In this document: positions 1 to 6,884 of the stretch, piece by piece
Numbering within the stretch: the first letter of the stretch is position 1
How the letters are laid out: each line of letters starts with the position of its first letter
NCBI GenBank assembly: GCA_028098005.1
Contig: JAOHFM010000030.1
Coordinates: 1-18,334, forward strand
Length of the DNA stretch: 18,334 nt
Direction of reading: 5' to 3'
Source: Psychrosphaera sp.
GTDB lineage: Bacteria; Pseudomonadota; Gammaproteobacteria; Enterobacterales; Alteromonadaceae
The notes under the pieces: model-generated
The model's database searches: none
What the model was told of the DNA's origin: nothing
What the model saw: only the letters and a program-made list of their open reading frames with translations
Made by a program: the position numbers and the translations under genes

Positions 1-1
1 G

Positions 2-169
2 AACGTAGGTACATTGGCTGCAATGAACAATTTACTTATCCCAGCTGGCATTATTGTCAATTTAATAATTTGGAATAGAGAAGCTGATTTAAGTCGTTTA
101 AGTATCGGCGGCGGTATAATCCTATTGTCTTTGTGGTTAAGTATCAAAATACGAAAAGCGCATAAATGA
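2..169 (+). CDS. C-terminal end of a probable EamA/DMT-type transporter (partial)
   Basis: An open frame enters from the left edge and ends at TGA 167-169, giving the last 55 residues of a larger protein. It holds two hydrophobic stretches, around residues 11-24 and 35-48, separated by a short charged loop (WNREADLSR). It ends in a basic tail (KIRKAHK), which suggests a cytoplasmic C-terminus. The pattern of helix, polar loop with acidic residue, glycine-rich turn (SIGGG) and final helix resembles the last two helices of EamA-domain drug/metabolite transporters. That family call is an inference from a fragment. It lies about 100 bp upstream of the ATP-grasp gene on the same strand and is treated as backbone. 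Confidence 0.5.
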   Translation, partial: NVGTLAAMNNLLIPAGIIVNLIIWNREADLSRLSIGGGIILLSLWLSIKIRKAHK

Positions 170-272
170 AAACCAAATGTTCTTTAGGAAACCTTCTCGT
201 TTATAAGACAATAACCTGTAATTCAATTTTTCAGATTAATAATTAGTCCAAACAAAAGGTGAAGTTCGCCCA

Positions 273-1214
273 ATGAAAAAAATATATGTGCTACATGAAA
301 ACAATGAGTGGACCATTCATTTGCAACATCGCTTAGATGAACTAAAACTGCCTTATGAAATGTGGCACCTTGATGAAGGCATGATTGATCTTTCCTCTGA
401 GCCACCTGAAGGTGTTTTTTATAACCGCATTAGTGCTTCGTCACATACGCGTAACCACCGCTTTGCACCTGAGTTTACCGAAGCTGTTTTAGCTTGGTTA
501 GAACATCATGGCAGAACTATAGTTAATGGCAGTCGCGCTTTAAGGCTCGAAGTAAGCAAAGTAAATCAATATACCGCGTTAAATACAGCAGGTATCGAAA
601 CACCAAAAACCTTGGCGGCAGTAGGAAAAGCTCAGATTATTGATGCGGCTAACAAGCTCAATCAATCGTCGTTTATTACAAAACACAATCGCGCAGGCAA
701 AGGGCAGGGTGTGCAACTGTTTCATTCGGTATCGGCACTATCTGACTATGTTTTCGGCCCAACTTTTGATGAGCCGGTTGATGGTATTACCCTTGTTCAA
801 CAATACATTGAAGCGCCAGAGCCGTTTATAATTAGACATGAATTTATTGGCGGTAAGTTTTTATATGCCGTAAAAGTGGATACCTCTGAAGGTTTTGAAT
901 TATGCCCTGCGGATGCCTGTTCTATTGAAGATATGTTTTGTCCAATGGATAGCGCTGAAAATACGTCGCCTAAAGCTAAATTTGAAATTTTAACGGATTA
1001 CTACCCAGACTTTATTCCTCGTTATGAACAATTTTTAGCACTAAATGATATACAGGTTGCGGGTATTGAAGCAATACAAGATAGCGCAGGCAACGTATAT
1101 GCCTACGATGTAAATACAAATACCAACTACAATTCTGATGCAGAGTCATTGGCGGGTACCTTTGCGATGTTTGAGTTGGCTAAATATTTACAAAGTAAAC
1201 TCAACGGGCTCTAA
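273..1214 (+). CDS. RimK-like ATP-grasp ligase family protein
   Basis: This 313-residue protein fits the ATP-grasp superfamily, closest in style to RimK/alpha-L-glutamate ligases, which couple ATP hydrolysis to peptide or amide bond formation through an acyl-phosphate. A Rossmann-like N-terminal part (KKIYVLHENNEW) is followed by the central ATP-binding region, with a basic strand and glycine-rich loop FITKHNRAGKGQGV at about residues 154-167. Near the C-terminus the metal-binding D-x-N-x-N pattern appears in YAYDVNTNTNYN, around residues 273-284. The start ATG is preceded by an AAGGTGA ribosome site. The substrate cannot be told from the sequence. It sits outside the cassette array, on the opposite strand to it, and is most likely a conserved chromosomal gene. 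Confidence 0.8.
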   Translation: MKKIYVLHENNEWTIHLQHRLDELKLPYEMWHLDEGMIDLSSEPPEGVFYNRISASSHTRNHRFAPEFTEAVLAWLEHHGRTIVNGSRALRLEVSKVNQYTALNTAGIETPKTLAAVGKAQIIDAANKLNQSSFITKHNRAGKGQGVQLFHSVSALSDYVFGPTFDEPVDGITLVQQYIEAPEPFIIRHEFIGGKFLYAVKVDTSEGFELCPADACSIEDMFCPMDSAENTSPKAKFEILTDYYPDFIPRYEQFLALNDIQVAGIEAIQDSAGNVYAYDVNTNTNYNSDAESLAGTFAMFELAKYLQSKLNGL

Positions 1215-1272
1215 TCCGAAGTAACCGACATTAATTTAAAAATGGGTAGTAAGCGAATTGACCAAGCTAGGG

Positions 1273-1278
1273 TATAAT
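1273..1278 (+). promoter_or_regulatory. Candidate -10 element of the gene at 1312
   Basis: A perfect TATAAT hexamer lies 33 bases upstream of the ATG at 1312. A TTGACC at 1258-1263 is only 9 bases away and too close to serve as its -35. No good hexamer is present at 17 bases spacing, so if the promoter is real it must work mainly through its -10 region. Confidence 0.4.
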
Positions 1279-1311
1279 TAACTATCTAAGTGCTAACTTA
1301 ACTGAGAAAAA

Positions 1312-1638
1312 ATGAAATCTTATACCAGTATTGAAGAACTAATTGAGTTGTTTGAAGCCGATATCGCAGAGCTTAATAGTAAAATTAAAACGCTTAAAAC
1401 AAAACCCAAAAGCTTAAACGAAGAAATATTATTAAAATACATTGAAACGGCCAGCACAGGTAAAACAAAAGAATTTGTAAGAGCTAAAGGTGTGCAGTCT
1501 GGAAGTGGTTCTATGTTTTCATCAGCGGACGTAAGTAAGTTAGTAAAAGACGGTGCAGGTGATGTATCTGAAGGCTTATTGACGATAGCTCGCCAAGTTG
1601 GTGTTCTGACAAAACGAAAAAACAAAAGCAAAAAGTAA
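1312..1638 (+). CDS. Small hypothetical protein, coiled-coil N-terminus and lysine-rich tail
   Basis: A 108-residue protein I do not recognise. The first half (residues 5-35) is acidic and heptad-like (IEELIELFEADIAELNSKIK), consistent with a coiled coil. The middle contains a Ser/Gly-rich stretch (VQSGSGSMFSS), and the C-terminus is strongly basic (LTKRKNKSKK), which could contact nucleic acid or membrane lipid. There is no signal peptide. A TATAAT element lies upstream, and a strong terminator follows 47 bases after the stop, so it is probably its own transcription unit. The opposite-strand frame over the same bases has no ribosome site and is taken as a shadow. It is treated as backbone. 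Confidence 0.6.
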   Translation: MKSYTSIEELIELFEADIAELNSKIKTLKTKPKSLNEEILLKYIETASTGKTKEFVRAKGVQSGSGSMFSSADVSKLVKDGAGDVSEGLLTIARQVGVLTKRKNKSKK

Positions 1639-1684
1639 CGCTTTTCTGAGGCTCATCTTTTGCCTAAGCTAGAGAGACAAAAAA

Positions 1685-1721
1685 GCCGACCAAGAGGTTA
1701 AACTCTTCAGTCGGCTTTTTT
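1685..1721. terminator. Bidirectional rho-independent terminator between convergent genes
   Basis: The stem GCCGAC/GTCGGC (1685-1690 with 1710-1715) extends inward through AAGAG/CTCTT around a short loop. It is flanked by A6 on the left and T6 on the right. It therefore serves both the plus-strand gene ending at 1638 and the minus-strand yehS gene ending at 1736. Confidence 0.9.
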
Positions 1722-1735
1722 ATTCTCAGCAGAAA

Positions 1736-2206
1736 TTACTTGCTTTGAATAGGTCTATATCTAAGCTGTACACCTTGTAAAAAATTACGAAGAATCTGAT
1801 CTTTGCATTCTCGGTAGTTTTTATTGCCAGGCTTTCTGAATAAAGCACTAAGCTCGTGTTTACTTAAATTAAAATCTGCGAGCGCCAAAATATCTAAAAT
1901 ATCATCAGCTTGTAAGTTTAAAGCGATACGGAGCTTTTGAAAAATCATATTGTTATTAAGATTTTTTTCTGGCTCAGGTTGCGCGCCTTCACGCTTTCCG
2001 CGTTTTAGGTTTATAAAACCATTCAGAAATGAGGCAAAGTCTTTATCGTGCAGACTTACATATCCTTCGTCTTCTTCTTTTTTTAACCAGTGCGTAATCT
2101 GATCATTAGTTACAGTAACGTTAGTAGAAGAAAAGATATCAATTAGCGCAGAATCTTTTAAATCAAAGGTAAAGCGAAGGCGGCGTAACACGTCATTATT
2201 TGTCAA
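1736..2206 (-). CDS. yehS: YehS/DUF1456 family protein
   Basis: This 156-residue protein matches the DUF1456 (E. coli YehS) family. It has two tandem repeats of the same helical unit. The first (residues 4-55) runs from NDVLRRLRFTFDL through WLKKEEDEGY. The second (about 85-150) starts NNNMIFQKLRIALNLQADD and ends with YRECKDQILRNFLQGV. The family length is about 155 residues, so the gene looks complete. Its biochemical role is unknown. The start is TTG, with AGGAA about 11 bases upstream; no ATG is available nearby. It converges on the shared terminator at 1685-1721. It has no attC site and is counted as chromosomal backbone. Confidence 0.88.
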   Translation of the reverse strand: MTNNDVLRRLRFTFDLKDSALIDIFSSTNVTVTNDQITHWLKKEEDEGYVSLHDKDFASFLNGFINLKRGKREGAQPEPEKNLNNNMIFQKLRIALNLQADDILDILALADFNLSKHELSALFRKPGNKNYRECKDQILRNFLQGVQLRYRPIQSK

Positions 2207-2300
2207 TTTAGGTAGTTCCTAGTCTTAGGCTGGGCCCGAATACCAAAATGGTGGATGGGCGATTGTGCGTATTTTAACAGAAAGAGCAGGGTAAAGAGAC

Positions 2301-2333
2301 AAAAAAGCCACCTTATATTTTTCTCGGTGGCTT
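2301..2333 (-). terminator. Rho-independent terminator of the lipoprotein gene
   Basis: The stem AAGCCACC (2305-2312) pairs with GGTGGCTT (2326-2333). Read on the minus strand it ends in a run of T from 2306 to 2301. It sits 30 bases past the stop of the gene at 2365-2841. Having a terminator instead of attC argues that this gene is backbone rather than a cassette. Confidence 0.85.
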
Positions 2334-2364
2334 TAATTCAAAAAGCTAAGTAACTTGCTAGAGG

Positions 2365-2841
2365 TTAAATTGTTCCAGACTCACATTGTTCACGTCTTAA
2401 TCGTTTATCAATGACTTTTGGAATTTCTAATTTTGCGGTTTTAACTTCTGACACTGCTTTTCCGCTTTCTGTGTTCTGTATCCAAATAGAAATCTGTTCA
2501 TCATCGACTTTTCGGTTCAGCGTATAATTTTCGCCAGCATCAAGTTCAAGTTCAAAGTTTACGAAGGCGACTCTTTTGCTATTTGCTGTATCTCGTTTAG
2601 AAACTTCAGCCTTTACCCAAAGGTTATGTTTACCACTCAAAAACTGTTTAGGATTGCTCCACGTTGTAACGCGCTTTCTATGGCACATTAAATAAACATA
2701 CTCTTTATCAGCGCCCCTATCATCCATAAAGTTTTCTATTCTAAAGTGGTTGTCTTTGATTGAACTCTTGATAGGAAAAACGGAGCAGCCTACAATTATG
2801 CTTGTAACTATCCCTAGTATTAAAATCTTTAATGGCTTCAT
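2365..2841 (-). CDS. Predicted lipoprotein of unknown function
   Basis: A 158-residue protein with a type II (lipoprotein) signal peptide: a basic start (MKPLK), a hydrophobic core, and the lipobox IVGC with the lipidated cysteine at residue 19. The mature part is rich in charged residues and predicted beta strands (YVYLMCHRKRVTTW, HNLWVKAEVSKRD, FVNFELELDAGENYTLNRKV). It has two further cysteines, about residues 53 and 153, that might pair in the periplasm. I recognise no named family. It has a strong terminator downstream and no attC, so I place it just outside the integron. The 128 bp between it and the SDR gene contain no gene; there is a 10-bp palindrome, AACTCAAGTT, near 2931-2941. Confidence 0.7.
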   Translation of the reverse strand: MKPLKILILGIVTSIIVGCSVFPIKSSIKDNHFRIENFMDDRGADKEYVYLMCHRKRVTTWSNPKQFLSGKHNLWVKAEVSKRDTANSKRVAFVNFELELDAGENYTLNRKVDDEQISIWIQNTESGKAVSEVKTAKLEIPKVIDKRLRREQCESGTI

Positions 2842-2969
2842 TCTCTAAATCCCCTTTAAAATTAGTTGGATAATGCCCTGTTGATAAATAACAACGGTAT
2901 AATCAGTTAAGCTCAAACTTTAAAAAAACGCAACTCAAGTTACAGTTAATAAAATAAAGCTTCGCTAGC

Positions 2970-3773
2970 TCATTTTTGAGATGGGGATGCCGTGCTCCCC
3001 GCTAGAATGCCGCCATCAATCATAAGCTCGGTACCAGTCACATATTTAGATTCATCTGATGCAAGATATAGAGCGGCATAGGCAACATCTTTTGGCTCAC
3101 CCATCCTTCCAATTGGAATATCCCGTGCTACGTGCTCTATAGCTGACTGTTTGTCAGCACCTTCGCCAAGCATAGCGTCCCACATTGGTGTAAGGATAGC
3201 TCCAGGATGAATTGAGTTACTTCTAATAGGGTAGCCATTCTGAGCACAATACAAAGCTACAGTTTTAGAATGATTACGAATAGCCGCCTTGCTTGATGCA
3301 TAAGCAGCAGCACCCGGTATCCCAACAATACCCGATCTAGATGATATATTGATAATACTGGCCGATGTTGACGACTTCATGAGTTTTATAGCCGCTTTAC
3401 AACCAAATGCAGTACCGTCAATATTAACTTGATGTATTCTTTGCCAACTTTCTAGATTAAAGTTTTCTGGGTCGAAAGGACCTTCTGTTTCTATAAATCC
3501 TGTTATACCAGCATTGTTTACTAAGATATCTAAACGACCATATTTCTTAAAGATATAATCGCTAACCTGCTGCCATGATAACTCCGAGGATACATCGAGG
3601 TTTACGTACTCTGCGTTACCTCCAATTTCAGAACATACGGCTTTGCCTAAGGCGTCGTCAATGTCACTTAGAATGACGGTTGCACCTTCTTCAGCAAACA
3701 GCTCAGAAATAGATTGGCCAATGCCTTTTGCAGCTCCAGTAATGAGCGCAACTTTATGTTTGAGTCTATGCAT
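2970..3773 (-). CDS. Short-chain dehydrogenase/reductase (classical SDR)
   Basis: A 267-residue NAD(P)-dependent oxidoreductase of the classical SDR family. The cofactor motif TGAAKGIG is at residues 12-19, the NNAG motif at 86-89, a catalytic serine in the NISSRSG stretch near 144-145, and YxxxK at Y158/K162. An aspartate at the end of the second strand (ILSDIDD, about residue 37) favours NAD over NADP. The C-terminus has the usual GTELMIDGG segment. The substrate cannot be deduced; homologs are often annotated as glucose or 3-oxoacyl-ACP reductases. No attC is visible after the stop, so this is either the last cassette with its site lost or the first backbone gene next to the array. Confidence 0.9.
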   Translation of the reverse strand: MHRLKHKVALITGAAKGIGQSISELFAEEGATVILSDIDDALGKAVCSEIGGNAEYVNLDVSSELSWQQVSDYIFKKYGRLDILVNNAGITGFIETEGPFDPENFNLESWQRIHQVNIDGTAFGCKAAIKLMKSSTSASIINISSRSGIVGIPGAAAYASSKAAIRNHSKTVALYCAQNGYPIRSNSIHPGAILTPMWDAMLGEGADKQSAIEHVARDIPIGRMGEPKDVAYAALYLASDESKYVTGTELMIDGGILAGSTASPSQK

Positions 3774-3826
3774 AAGTAAATGACCTTAAAAGGTAATAGT
3801 AATTTCTTTACCGTGAGCTTATTTCA

Positions 3827-3888
3827 AATGGTTTAAAATAATAAGTAAGCTAGTGTCAACACTCTTTTAAACCATTCGCTATGTGCCA
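3827..3888 (-). repeat. Degenerate attC-like hairpin, last in the array
   Basis: A perfect 12-bp inverted repeat, AATGGTTTAAAA (3827-3838) with TTTTAAACCATT (3865-3876), encloses a 26-base loop. It lies immediately after the stop of the gene at 3879-4190. The expected R'' core appears as GCTATGTGCC on the plus strand, one change from the GTTATGTGCC found at 8353. No good R' core is visible, so the site is probably inactive. Confidence 0.4.
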
Positions 3889-4190
3889 CACCCTTCATTG
3901 TATGCTTTATTGTATAACCTGACATCACGTGCACAACTTTCTGTATTGAAATGAAAATAGCAAGAGTAAGAAACGTTTTTTAGTGACATTGCAAGTTGTG
4001 GTGGCGTCCAAGTTGGACATGATTTTGGGTTTCGGAAGAGCGTTATTGTTGATGTTTGAATACCTAAATGAGTGTACTCAGCCCTAGCAATACCGGTTCC
4101 TAAATCTAGCTCCCAAAACATTTTTTCCGTGACATTCCCCAGAACAAATAGAGATATTGCTACTATAATTAGTACTTTAAAATATTTCAC
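3879..4190 (-). CDS. Small exported or membrane-anchored protein with four cysteines
   Basis: A 103-residue protein of no family I know. Residues 5-20 form a hydrophobic segment (VLIIVAISLFVLGNV), which is a signal peptide or a membrane anchor. The remaining part carries four cysteines at 58, 77, 86 and 101, enough for two disulfide bonds in the periplasm. It also has an aromatic-rich patch (SYSCYFHFN). The start is GTG, with AAGGT about eight bases upstream. The stop codon overlaps the degraded R'' core of its attC, the usual cassette arrangement. Its position as the leftmost cassette suggests it has been here a long time. Function unknown. Confidence 0.6.
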   Translation of the reverse strand: MKYFKVLIIVAISLFVLGNVTEKMFWELDLGTGIARAEYTHLGIQTSTITLFRNPKSCPTWTPPQLAMSLKNVSYSCYFHFNTESCARDVRLYNKAYNEGCGT

Positions 4191-4207
4191 TAAAACTACC
4201 TTATGTT

Positions 4208-4248
4208 GATAACGCCACAGTAAAATATAAAAATTAATTGGTTAGGTG
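4208..4248 (-). repeat. Truncated attC (family B) of the DUF1801 cassette
   Basis: TAACGCC at 4210-4216 is the R' side and GTTAGGT at 4241-4247 the R'' side, only about 40 bp apart. The inner sequence ATTAATTGGTTA matches the first third of the family B sites at 16572 and 17286. The intact sites have two GTTA copies, one internal and one in the R'' core, and this site looks like a deletion between them. Confidence 0.65.
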
Positions 4249-4252
4249 CGTA

Positions 4253-4609
4253 TTACAATTCAAGTTCGTTTCGAGAGGAAATAGCCAGTTTCCTAACTAA
4301 CTCATTGGGTATAGGTTTACGTACAGAAAAGGTGACACCCGTTTTACTAGCTTTGAGGCCAGCCGCCGCAATATCTTCCGCATTAGCGCTGATAGCGTCT
4401 TTACTTACATATATGCCACACTGTTTACTAAAAGCCGCATAACCCACTATGATTGATTTTCCAAACCCAAAACCTGGCATGTCATAGGCAATTATTTCTT
4501 CGGCATCAGGGAGTACTTTACTAAGTTGCAAACGAAGTTGATTTAATAGCGAGTGAAATTCCTCTGGAGCCGCCGCAATATATGCTTCATGGTCTAAATA
4601 TTTTTTCAT
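4253..4609 (-). CDS. DUF1801 family protein
   Basis: A 118-residue DUF1801-type protein, a small alpha/beta fold related to YdhG and the frataxin-like iron chaperones. Typical features are the opening YLDHEAYIAAAPEEFHSLL, the central EEIIAYDMPGFGF, and the closing segment TGVTFSVRKPIPNELVRKLA. The biochemical role of the family is poorly defined. The frame is open upstream to an ATG at 4717, which would add 36 basic residues. I prefer 4609 because homologs begin here and the upstream ATG has no ribosome site. The stop lies four bases from the R'' core of a shortened attC. Codon use and AT content resemble the neighbouring cassettes. Confidence 0.75.
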   Translation of the reverse strand: MKKYLDHEAYIAAAPEEFHSLLNQLRLQLSKVLPDAEEIIAYDMPGFGFGKSIIVGYAAFSKQCGIYVSKDAISANAEDIAAAGLKASKTGVTFSVRKPIPNELVRKLAISSRNELEL

Positions 4610-4742
4610 ATTAAATTTTTTTCTTTCAGGTTGTCGTTTTTTAAAAGGGTTGGTGATTGTTTTGCTAATATGTGTAATTAAACTGAGTTTGCCTAAATCC
4701 TTGCCGGTATATGACATTCACACAGAGGGAGCGCGGCAGCGA

Positions 4743-4790
4743 GTCTAGCCTAAGCTTTTTGTAAGCAATCTCTAATATGCTTTTTAGACA
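4743..4790 (-). repeat. Degenerate attC-like site after the DUF3224 gene
   Basis: The ends are complementary: GTCTA at 4743-4747 and TAGAC at 4785-4789, with AAGC/GCTT segments inside. On the minus strand the R'' position reads GTCTAAA, one base from the RYYYAAC consensus, and overlaps the DUF3224 stop codon. CTTAGGC near the other end resembles the L' part of family A sites. Confidence 0.4.
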
Positions 4791-5167
4791 TTTGTAGTTA
4801 ACTCGTAGTTTGCTTTACCTGACTCACCTGATTTAAACGAACCTGAGCCTTCGATATTTTTAAGCTCAATGGTTCCCGAGTTTGGAACAACTATAAAGTC
4901 ACTACTGGCAATACCATTTTCAAACCGACCATTATGTTGGATGGTAAAACTACCAGGTTTTCCGTTAACTTTACCTGTGATAACTTCAAAACCAACAAAT
5001 AAAGCTGAAGCCGCGGACTGATAAGACATTAAATATTGAAGTTCACCAGAGCCTTCAATAACGCCACTATAGTTTTGTGTAATTTTCGCATGGCTTTTCT
5101 TTGAACCATCTTCATTTTCAATATATGGGGTTTCATCCCAACCAGTTATTTGAAATACATTACTCAT
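4784..5167 (-). CDS. DUF3224 domain protein
   Basis: A 127-residue protein matching the DUF3224 family, a small beta-barrel related in fold to allene oxide cyclase. Key segments are FQITGWDETPY at the start, the repeated GSGELQY and GSGSFKSG turns, LFVGFEVITGKVNGKPGSF in the middle, and ANYEL at the end. No signal peptide is present, so it is probably cytoplasmic. Its ligand or reaction is unknown. The start ATG lies only 27 bases from the R'' core belonging to the next gene to the right, because the site between them has been lost. The two genes are therefore likely inherited together. Confidence 0.82.
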   Translation of the reverse strand: MSNVFQITGWDETPYIENEDGSKKSHAKITQNYSGVIEGSGELQYLMSYQSAASALFVGFEVITGKVNGKPGSFTIQHNGRFENGIASSDFIVVPNSGTIELKNIEGSGSFKSGESGKANYELTTNV

Positions 5168-5175
5168 TTTGATAG

Positions 5176-5200
5176 TCCGTAGTTAATTTTCTTGTTAGGT
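5176..5200 (-). repeat. attC remnant (R'' end of family D)
   Basis: The plus-strand stretch AGTTAATTTTCTTGTTAGG matches the last bases of the full family D site at 9985-10087. On the minus strand it gives a perfect R'' core, ACCTAAC, overlapping the stop of the gene at 5195. The rest of the site, including R', is gone; the next gene starts eight bases away. Confidence 0.6.
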
Positions 5201-5605
5201 TTTTAAATGCTTTGTTAGCAGCCACGCTACAATTAATGGATATAATATCAAAGTAGCAGTTTGACTATACAATTTATAAAAAGACCAGAGCTCCTTGCTT
5301 GCTAAGATACCAACTATATAACCAATCAATGATAAGGCAATAAAAAGCAATAAAATCTTATTATTAAACTTCTTCCAAGTCTTCTCTTTTAGATTCAATC
5401 TCCAACCAAATATTAGATAAGTTAGTCCTTTACTTTGTAAACAACTAATTGAGATAAATAATACGGCTATAGCTCCCCAAAAAAATGAAGGGATTAAATT
5501 GGGATTATTGATAAATGTTGTAAAACTAAGTTTCTCATTTACATATGAAACGAAAAGTAGGGATAAAGATACTGATACCAGATAACGCCAATACACTCCT
5601 AGCAA
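5195..5605 (-). CDS. Four-helix membrane protein of unknown function
   Basis: A 136-residue hydrophobic protein with about four predicted membrane helices, near residues 7-22, 38-56, 83-102 and 112-130, separated by a basic loop (NLKEKTWKKFNNK). I recognise no family. The start is uncertain. The first possible codons are TTG at 5605 and GTG at 5596, and both lie inside the attC of the neighbouring cassette, so the first residues (VYWRYLV) would be encoded by the recombination site. No ATG occurs further in. Either the real start is a non-ATG codon in the site or the original N-terminus was lost when the cassette inserted. Confidence 0.55.
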   Translation of the reverse strand: MLGVYWRYLVSVSLSLLFVSYVNEKLSFTTFINNPNLIPSFFWGAIAVLFISISCLQSKGLTYLIFGWRLNLKEKTWKKFNNKILLLFIALSLIGYIVGILASKELWSFYKLYSQTATLILYPLIVAWLLTKHLKT

Positions 5606-5646
5606 CTCAATTTACTCCAGTTAAACCATGAACCACTTGTTATGTT
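5581..5646 (-). repeat. Shortened attC related to family C
   Basis: TAACGCC at 5583-5589 (R') and GTTATG at 5639-5644 (R'') bound a site of about 64 bp. The R'' arm, GAACCACTTGTTAT, is identical to the arm of the full family C site at 7769-7866. The long central loop of that family is missing. Confidence 0.6.
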
Positions 5647-5957
5647 TTTGTTGCTGAAACTACAATGATAGAAACAACAAAATTCATAAATATAAAAAAG
5701 CCACCAACAAAAGTAATTACTTTATCACTAGAAAAGCCATTCTCTTTATTCTCTTTATTAGCGCCTACGATAAAAAATACTGTAGAAGTTGCCAATGCGA
5801 ATGGAAAAAGTAATTCATAGTAGGGGGACATATATTTGAAGATTGGAAACTTGAACGAGCCAAGAAAAGCTACGCCGTGAAATAGAGGCAATAATACAAT
5901 GCCAATTAGCTTTAACAAGTAATAATTTATACTCAAGTTAAACTCCCTTAAAAACAT
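5640..5957 (-). CDS. Small three-helix membrane protein
   Basis: A 105-residue protein with three predicted membrane helices, near residues 11-30, 48-65 and 80-100. A charged loop between the last two, ANKENKENGFSSDK, is probably cytoplasmic or periplasmic. I cannot assign a family. The start ATG has only a weak purine-rich stretch upstream (AGGGAG, about 10 bases). The stop codon overlaps the R'' core of the shortened family C attC, supporting its status as a cassette gene. Its neighbour to the left is also a small membrane protein. A joint role is possible but nothing in the sequence requires it. Confidence 0.6.
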   Translation of the reverse strand: MFLREFNLSINYYLLKLIGIVLLPLFHGVAFLGSFKFPIFKYMSPYYELLFPFALATSTVFFIVGANKENKENGFSSDKVITFVGGFFIFMNFVVSIIVVSATKT

Positions 5958-6010
5958 ATCGCCAAGCTCAATTACACAGCGGTTGTCGTAAGTATTGTTT
6001 ATACATGCTG
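5958..6010 (-). repeat. Degenerate attC-like site of the first VOC cassette
   Basis: The plus strand reads ATATCGCC where a site would have ATAACGCC, and GTTTATAC where R'' would be, overlapping the VOC stop. Its position and both ends fit an attC, but each core carries changes. The inner arms pair poorly. Confidence 0.35.
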
Positions 6011-6370
6011 GTCAATTAGAATTGCGTTGCCATCAGGGTCTTTAACAGAAAAACTCGAAGGGCCACTCTCACCGTTAATAGACTTTTGAATTATATTAAT
6101 ACCCTGAGCCTCAAACTCTTTCAGAAGCTCTCTAACGTCTGTAAATGATTCAAGTGTTTTCCGATTTTGTTCCCAACCAGGATTGAATGTCATTATATTA
6201 CCTTCAAACATTCCTTGAAATAACCCTATTTTGTGATCACCGTTTTTTAGAATTAACCAATTTTGAGATTGATCTCCGCCAACTATCTCGAAGCCCAGTT
6301 TTTGATAAAATAGTTTCGACTCTTCGATGTTATTAACCGATAAGCTTATTGAAAATGCACCTAACTCCAT
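5999..6370 (-). CDS. VOC (glyoxalase/bleomycin-resistance fold) family protein
   Basis: A 123-residue protein of the vicinal oxygen chelate superfamily. It has the two expected beta-alpha-beta-beta-beta halves: MELGAFSISLSVNNIEESKLFYQKLGF at the start (split here as MELGAFSISLSV and NNIEESKLFYQKLGF) and SFSVKDPDGNAILIDQHV at the end. The histidine that usually binds metal in the first strand is replaced by serine, so it may be a binding protein rather than a metal-dependent enzyme. I chose the second of two ATG codons because GGAG lies six bases before it and homologs begin MELGAF. The upstream ATG (6382) would add four residues and has no ribosome site. The substrate is unknown. Confidence 0.85.
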   Translation of the reverse strand: MELGAFSISLSVNNIEESKLFYQKLGFEIVGGDQSQNWLILKNGDHKIGLFQGMFEGNIMTFNPGWEQNRKTLESFTDVRELLKEFEAQGINIIQKSINGESGPSSFSVKDPDGNAILIDQHV

Positions 6371-6396
6371 TTGATACTCCATAGTTTGATTACAAC

Positions 6397-6507
6397 ATTA
6401 GCGCCCAAATAACGAGCTAGAATTTATTGGTTATACTTTAGCGGTGTTTGCGTTTTAAACCACTTATTCGATGCAATTAAGCATGCTTAAATTCTAATAA
6501 CTCACTA
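6397..6507 (-). repeat. Divergent full-length attC (family B)
   Basis: It shares the internal block ATTGGTTATACTTTAGCGG and TGTTTGCGTT with the family B sites at 16572 and 17286. R' is changed to TTAGCGCCC (TAACGCCCC in the others). The R'' arm has lost several bases (TTCTAATAACTC against TTGACTTGTTATAACTC). It is recognisable but probably a poor recombination substrate. Confidence 0.65.
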
Positions 6508-6876
6508 TACGCTAATCAATAAATTGAAATAGATTCCTGACATACCAACAATGCTAAATGCCAAAAAGCCGATGACGACAGTTCTATCAGGAATGGCATG
6601 AACGACCAACGAAGGCATCTTTTTTAAAATAGACATTGGAGGTAAGAAAAAAGCTGAATGAGATTCAAATTCGTTAAATTTATTCCAATACTTGGAAGCA
6701 ATGAGCTTAATACCTGATAGATACATTAGTACAAAAGTAGACGCACCGAGTGCCTCAACCAAAGCCATTAATTCCATACTGAGCATTATTTCTGGGCCAG
6801 CTATCAATAAAACAATCACGCAGGCAAATGTATACCAACCTGTTTTCGATAATATTTCTTTTAACCGACTCAACAC
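6505..6876 (-). CDS. Membrane protein of unknown function
   Basis: A 123-residue protein with about three predicted membrane helices, near residues 14-29, 37-58 and 99-120. The loop between the last two is amphipathic with a double proline (FFLPPMSILKKMP). The start is GTG at 6876, six bases after GGAG; a TTG one codon later is equally well placed. The stop codon touches the R'' arm of the divergent family B attC. I recognise no conserved family. It is one of four small integral membrane proteins in the left half of the array. Confidence 0.6.
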   Translation of the reverse strand: MLSRLKEILSKTGWYTFACVIVLLIAGPEIMLSMELMALVEALGASTFVLMYLSGIKLIASKYWNKFNEFESHSAFFLPPMSILKKMPSLVVHAIPDRTVVIGFLAFSIVGMSGIYFNLLISV

Positions 6877-6884
6877 TTTACTCT

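Noticed and set aside
640..831. A 63-codon plus-strand frame inside the ATP-grasp gene
   Set aside because: It overlaps conserved ATP-grasp sequence in another frame and has no ribosome site.
1258..1278. TTGACC plus TATAAT as a full sigma-70 promoter
   Set aside because: Only nine bases separate the hexamers; the -10 may be real but this -35 is not usable with it.
1320..1631. Minus-strand frame over the gene at 1312
   Set aside because: It mirrors the plus-strand gene; the plus-strand version has a TATAAT element and a terminator in the right places.
2931..2941. The palindrome AACTCAAGTT as an attC or terminator for the SDR gene
   Set aside because: It has no loop and no core sites. A T-run follows it on the minus strand, but the stem is too short to call either feature with confidence.
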